In this document: piece after piece, positions 59,282-64,000 of the stretch
Layout of the letters: the number at the start of each line of letters is the position of its first letter
Position numbering within the stretch: the stretch's first letter is position 1
Notes under the pieces: model-generated
What the model was told of the DNA's origin: nothing
Seen by the model: only the letters and a program-made list of their open reading frames with translations
Databases searched by the model: none
Program-made: the position numbers and the translations under genes
Assembly (NCBI GenBank): GCA_902805475.1
Contig: CADCSX010000012.1
Coordinates: 186,001 to 250,000 of the forward strand
Origin: Entonaema liquescens
Lineage: Eukaryota > Ascomycota > Sordariomycetes > Xylariales > Xylariaceae
DNA length: 64,000 bases
Direction: 5' to 3'

Positions 59282-62200
59282 ATGGTATCACAAGTAGCAC
59301 CTGTTCCAAGAAGTTTGGATTCCTTGCCTACAAGACCACCGACACCGCCTCGAGACAAGAAACAAGACACAGACTCGTCCTCGAAGCTTGCCCTCTCTAG
59401 TCAACCTGTCGATACCAGATTAAATCTACATACTCCCCCAAGTTACTCTCCCGATCCCAACAACCCTACCGACACCAGCTCTCGGAGATCGGCAAAGAAG
59501 GTCGGATTCTTGGCGCAAGCCGAGTATCGAGACGCTCCGACCTACGCTGACAAGGAAAATGTTCGAAAGCAAACCACGCCAGCCTCCGTCCCTTCGTCGG
59601 CAGCTTCAGTCAAACCGATCAAGTCCATCTTGAAGCAGACCTTGAGCCCGAGTCCCCTCCACTCTTTAGATCCCTTGACTGTCGGCGACCAAGTTAACAT
59701 CGTAGCCATGTTGGATTCAACCATCAGACAACTTGCTGGGGCAGATAGGGACTCCAAAATTGATGCGTACATGATGCTAGCAAGAGCGCTGAAAACATCT
59801 AATAACCTACCCGATCGCATTGCTCTCCAGGACAAGATGAGCTTGTTCATGCAATTTATACAACGAGATGTCACGGCAAGAGTTCCCAACGAAAGTATCG
59901 ACTCGTCCATGGTGAACCACGCTCTTACGCTACTATGTACCTTCTTCCATTTCCCTGCCATTGCTTCTACGCTGTCGTATGACTTTGGTGTCTTCATCAT
60001 CGACCATTGTATTAGGTCTTTCGAGGACGCTTCTATGCCTAAAGACGTCGTGAGGCATCTAATGCAGGTAGTAGCCTCTCAGGACTTCTCGGCGAAGATA
60101 ATGACGTCGGACCGCGTTGGCCGGCTAGTATCTTCGCTTCACAAGATGGAAGGACATATCAAAGGGAAAAGCATTATCATGTCCCGCATCTTAATATATC
60201 GAAAACTAATTAAGCAGTCGAGATCCCATATGATCACCCACTCGGACTGGCTCCTGGATCTGTTCACCGATATGCTTAGTAGCATGAAGGAAATCCGCGC
60301 TGCAGCTATCGCACTGGGACTCGAAACTAGCTTCACAGTTGGCAAAGAGAAACAGCTGTCCAGGAAAGTTATGGAGATACTGCAATTACAGGTCGACGAA
60401 ACGAAATATGTCGAATACTATGCGGACAGGTTGATGAACATGACGAAGGACAAGACCGAGTCCGCATCTGTCCCTCAAGTCTGGAGCGTCGTCATCCTCC
60501 TTCTCAGGTGTCCGGTTGACAGGTGGGAGTTTTTCGGACCATGGCTAGAGATTATTCAGCGGTGTTTCAACAGCGGAGACTATCACACCAAGCTCGAAGC
60601 CAACTACGCTTGGAGCAGGCTCGTCTATGTCTTACATCTCAACGATACCTCGTTCTCAAAAACTCTAGTTACGGTCTGCCAGCCCTTCATTAGTCAGTTA
60701 AAGAGAAAAGGCAGCAGTAAACAGTTAGACGAACTTCGGAAAGTCGTCATCGCCAGCGTCTGCAATCTCTATTATTACGCCTTCAAGCCAAACCTGACTA
60801 CGGCTCAGGTCGACAGCTATTGGGATGCGTGCGTAAAGCCTCTGATTCAACGACTAGCTTTTCCAGAGACGGATGCCAAACAAGTCGAAAAGCCCACAGC
60901 TGTACTATCTGATAATCTAAACCAGGCAGTTTTAATATTGACCGGGTTATTCAACTCCTCGACGCCTCGGTTATGGAAGGAAGATCGCGTCGCTGAGAGT
61001 CAATTGGTGAGATCGGACGAATTGCCTGCGCTGGATCCGAAATGGGTCAGACGAAACGCGGCGAGGGTGTTTTCTGTCGTGGAGCCCATTTTACACAAGA
61101 CATTTTTAGATCTAGCGAGCCCGGAATCCTTCTCTTGCAAGCTTTGGCGCACCCTCGTAAGCGCCGTGGCGGCTGCTGCGTCCAAGGAGGTCAAGGTATC
61201 CACCGACACGGCGACTTTCATGGCACATGCATTCAGCGTACTGGTGAGGATATGGTCTCAGGGACTCAGCACCTCGGACGCCCAGCCTGAGTCTCAGCAG
61301 AGATTTCTAGAAGCAACACAGGCGTATCTCTGGACGATCATAGAGTCTTTGGGTCTATTACCCTTCACTGAAAAGCTCCTCTCCCTGAATAAGCAAAATT
61401 CATTCATCCCAGCAGCAACTCCTTCACATCGTCCAGGAAGGGGCCAAGGCTTAACGCGAACTCCTCTTCACCACCTATTTTCCATCCTCTCCACACTACC
61501 TCCCGGTATTCCAGACGACGACGGCTTGTTAAATCTAATCAGGGTTATCTTGGATCCCTTCATCATCTCTCGATCCTCTTCTCATGCGAAAACCGAACTA
61601 GCTCGCGAATTAATACAGACATTACCTACAGATGTCTTCTCACCATACGGGCCGTGGGTTTTCATATCCGATATCCTCTCCCTATCTCTAGACAATAGTC
61701 AGTCCAGCCACCTTACCACCAGCTCCGGAAGCGAACAAACGACGATTGGCCACGAGTATCGCGAGATTGTGAAGCACTTGGAAAGAGGTCTCAAATCCAC
61801 GCCTAATCTACCTCGGGAACATTGGGAATCGCTCTTCCAATTGTTGTCAATCCGAGTTCAGTCTGAAACTGGCCACTCAGGACTAGCTATCGTGGTAACA
61901 GAGCCATTGGCTAAGAACCTCCTAGAGTTGTATTCTTCGTCTTGCGATGAAGCAATACCACCTACTCATTTCAAGGTCGGTATTGATCTAATCTCCAGCG
62001 CAACACACCCCAAGGACCGCCAGGCACTAGACGCTGCTCGACGACGTCTGTGGGGTACTTCAATTGCTGGCTCGAGGTCCGCTTCTTTCGACCCCTTCGA
62101 CAATCTTTACCGCCTCGCAAACCACCTCCTTGAAGCTTCTTATTTGCATATGGGGCATTATAATCCTGACGACACCATTGCAAATTTACTTGTCGAGATC

Positions 62201-64000
62201 GGCAATTTCCTAATGCGATGCAGTCGCTCGCTAGTATTTAAATTGATAGCTCACTTGCAACATGGCATCGGTCTCTGGATTCAAGATGCAAACGCCCAAT
62301 ACAGCAGTGCCGAATCAACGGCGATCTCCCGAGCTGTAAGTAACGCATTCTTTTCTAATGTTTGCACTAGACACTAACAGTCAGCAAGGTTGAAACTCTA
62401 TGGGATCAGATCTGTAATCTATTTCTGGATACGGATTCTCGAGATAACCTACAACTTGACGCTGTTGAGGAACTGCTATGCTCGGCATTCCAGAGCAAGC
62501 ATAGGGATATTGTTAATAATACTGCGGTCATGTGGAACCGTGCTTTTGAACATGCCGACGAGATACAATATCCAGAAAAGCTCAAAGCCGTGCTTATGTC
62601 TGTTCATTCCTACGTCGACGTAGTACTTCCCGGTGTAGATCTCTCTAGCTACGTGTCTAGTGGACAACAGCCATCGTTCATAGAATCGCAGGATAATTCA
62701 GAGGCTGCAAATCCATCTCTCGAAAAACAGGGCCATCACGAAACACCTCCAGCGAAACGACGATCTTCTAGGCGGTCTGCAACGCCTGGATCCGTCCAGC
62801 TTTCCTTACCTTCTAAAAAGGGCCTCGTCGCCACTCCCAGTTTACCAAGGCCGAGGTCAGCTAGGCGTAGTGCGACCCCAAGACTGCGGCATGACGATTC
62901 CCAAATTCAATTCGCGCCCATCGAATCGTCTTCCCCCAGCCGCGATGTAATGGAATCCCAGTACTGGACGGATCGGCAAAAAGAAGTCCGCGAACGACAG
63001 CGGGAAAATGCTGTCATGTTTCCTCATATTCGAGCCGGTACAGAAAACCAGACCTCTAACCAAACGAAACATTCTGAACAAGTACGAGATGCGACGCCGC
63101 AACGTAATCAAGGTCTCGAGGATTATGTGACATCCACACCAACGCCTAGACGTGGCCAAGCTCCTATGATCGACTTTGATCATGAGATGATAGATGATAT
63201 CCCTTCATCGCCTCCAGAGCCCCGTCGGAACTTGCTCGTAGAAATGAAGCCACGAACTAGAAGCAGCAGCATGCTCCAAGAATTCCCTATCCTGTCATCA
63301 CCTATCTCCGGATCTCCTGCTCCAAAGCGACAGTCGACAGCCGCGGACGAAGGCCATCCGGAACGAGAAGATGTAGAAAATGGCGAAAACGTATCGGCAG
63401 TCGTACACCAAGAGAACCTGAGCCAGATTGCAGGATTGCAACCAAAACCGGTATCTACAAACGTGGAGAATAATAAGTCTAATAAGTCTCATGTCCCTGG
63501 AAGGCCAACTACTCCACGAAAGACTCGTTCGGGCAAAATCTTAGAGTCCTCACCTCGGTCCAACCCCGAAGTGTTCGTTGATGCTCCCACCAGTCCGACG
63601 CCCCGGTCGCCTCGAGCCCTCCGTAGCAACACACCGAAAGGTGTACAGGCCGTACAGGATCCTCCGTCTTCCGCCCAGTCTAAGGACCGGTCTTTCGAGC
63701 TTAGTGACGGCGCAGAGCGAAGCTTCGCACGCCTTATCATCGAGGTAGATTCTAGGAAATGTGAGCCAACACCCAAGTATAACTCAGAATCGCCAGAGAA
63801 GACCCAAGAGATAAGGACTCAAACTTCGGAAAGTATTGCGGCAAGCACGGGATCAAAGAAGTCACGTGGCAAGTCAAAATTCAAGAAAGACGAGAATATC
63901 CAGTCGTCGCCTGTTATTCCCTCCTCATCTGCAGAGGTAGAAATCCCTCATTCACCAAGCAAGAAGTCCAAAAGGAAGAGGAAGCGACATGCAGACAAGA
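59282..64000 (+). CDS. RIF1: Rif1-like telomere/replication-timing protein (partial, runs off the window)
   Basis: Rif1 recruits protein phosphatase 1 to control origin firing, telomere length and repair. The ATG is at 59282; exon 1 ends at 62335. A 53-bp intron (62336-62388, GTAAGT donor, CACTAAC branch) leads to exon 2, open to the window edge. About 1550 residues are seen. The N-terminus has a PP1-docking KVGF (73-76) and a SILK motif (115-118), the pair by which Rif1 binds PP1. Residues 130-1020 are the helical-repeat Rif1_N domain (LKTSNNLPDRIALQDKM, WEFFGPWLEIIQRCFNS, NYAWSRLVYVLH). After the intron comes a disordered, S/P-rich region with RQKEVRERQRENAVMFPHIR, typical of fungal Rif1. 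No frameshift is seen, and the C-terminus is outside the window. Confidence 0.93.

Noticed and set aside
1..64000. CRISPR array, bacterial operons or prophage
   Set aside because: The sequence is eukaryotic with spliced genes, and no spaced direct repeats of that kind are present.

Overview
The window is nuclear DNA of a filamentous ascomycete (Pezizomycotina, most likely a Sordariomycete). The signs are short introns of about 50-80 bp with GTRNGT donors and CTAAC-like branch sites; genes typical of moulds (class II DAHP synthase, a long PAS hybrid histidine kinase, Kin4, RIC8, Rif1, GWT1, choline sulfatase, a GH71 mutanase); and one block of extreme AT content with the transition-only damage left by repeat-induced point mutation (RIP). 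I rebuilt the gene models by hand from splice signals and reading frame. No tRNA, rRNA or CRISPR array was recognised.

Layout. 86-1562 (-) GH71 alpha-1,3-glucanase. 3351-4420 (+) orphan gene. 4798-7362 (-) large uncharacterised fungal family. 8006-9146 (-) alpha/beta hydrolase broken by two in-frame stops. 10220-10654 (-) HYPK-like NatA partner. 10940-15172 a RIP-degraded element with inverted ends. 15419-16960 (+) class II DAHP synthase. 17917-22281 (-) hybrid histidine kinase. 25298-26576 (-) Wss1-type DNA-protein crosslink protease. 28774-32342 (-) Kin4 kinase. 32343-38204 gene-poor. 38205-39755 (-) GWT1. 40828-42094 (+) Clp1-like protein. 42873-43430 (-) small membrane protein with an in-frame TAG. 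44352-45497 (-) F-box/2EXR-like protein. 46990-47821 (-) Mediator subunit 8. 48621-50430 (-) choline sulfatase. 52351-53370 (-) MPDU1-like PQ-loop protein. 54614-55479 (-) chromodomain protein. 56547-58181 (-) RIC8/synembryn. 59282 to the window end (+) Rif1, partial. These are independent housekeeping and regulatory genes, not a cluster or pathway; RIC8 and RIF1 share a divergent promoter.

Three things stand out. First, the 4-kb AT-rich block has 157-bp inverted arms that differ at 29 positions, all transitions, nearly all damaged on the right arm; cytosines inside it survive mostly in CpG. Second, four otherwise well-conserved genes (histidine kinase, Kin4 twice, MED8, MPDU1) carry single-base frameshifts at short homopolymers; correcting one base at each restores the conserved protein and an exact codon count. 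This looks more like residual sequencing or assembly error than decay of four genes. Third, two genes carry in-frame stops that are substitutions, which may be real gene damage. I did not find a convincing new multi-gene system; the RIP-degraded element is the most unusual object here.
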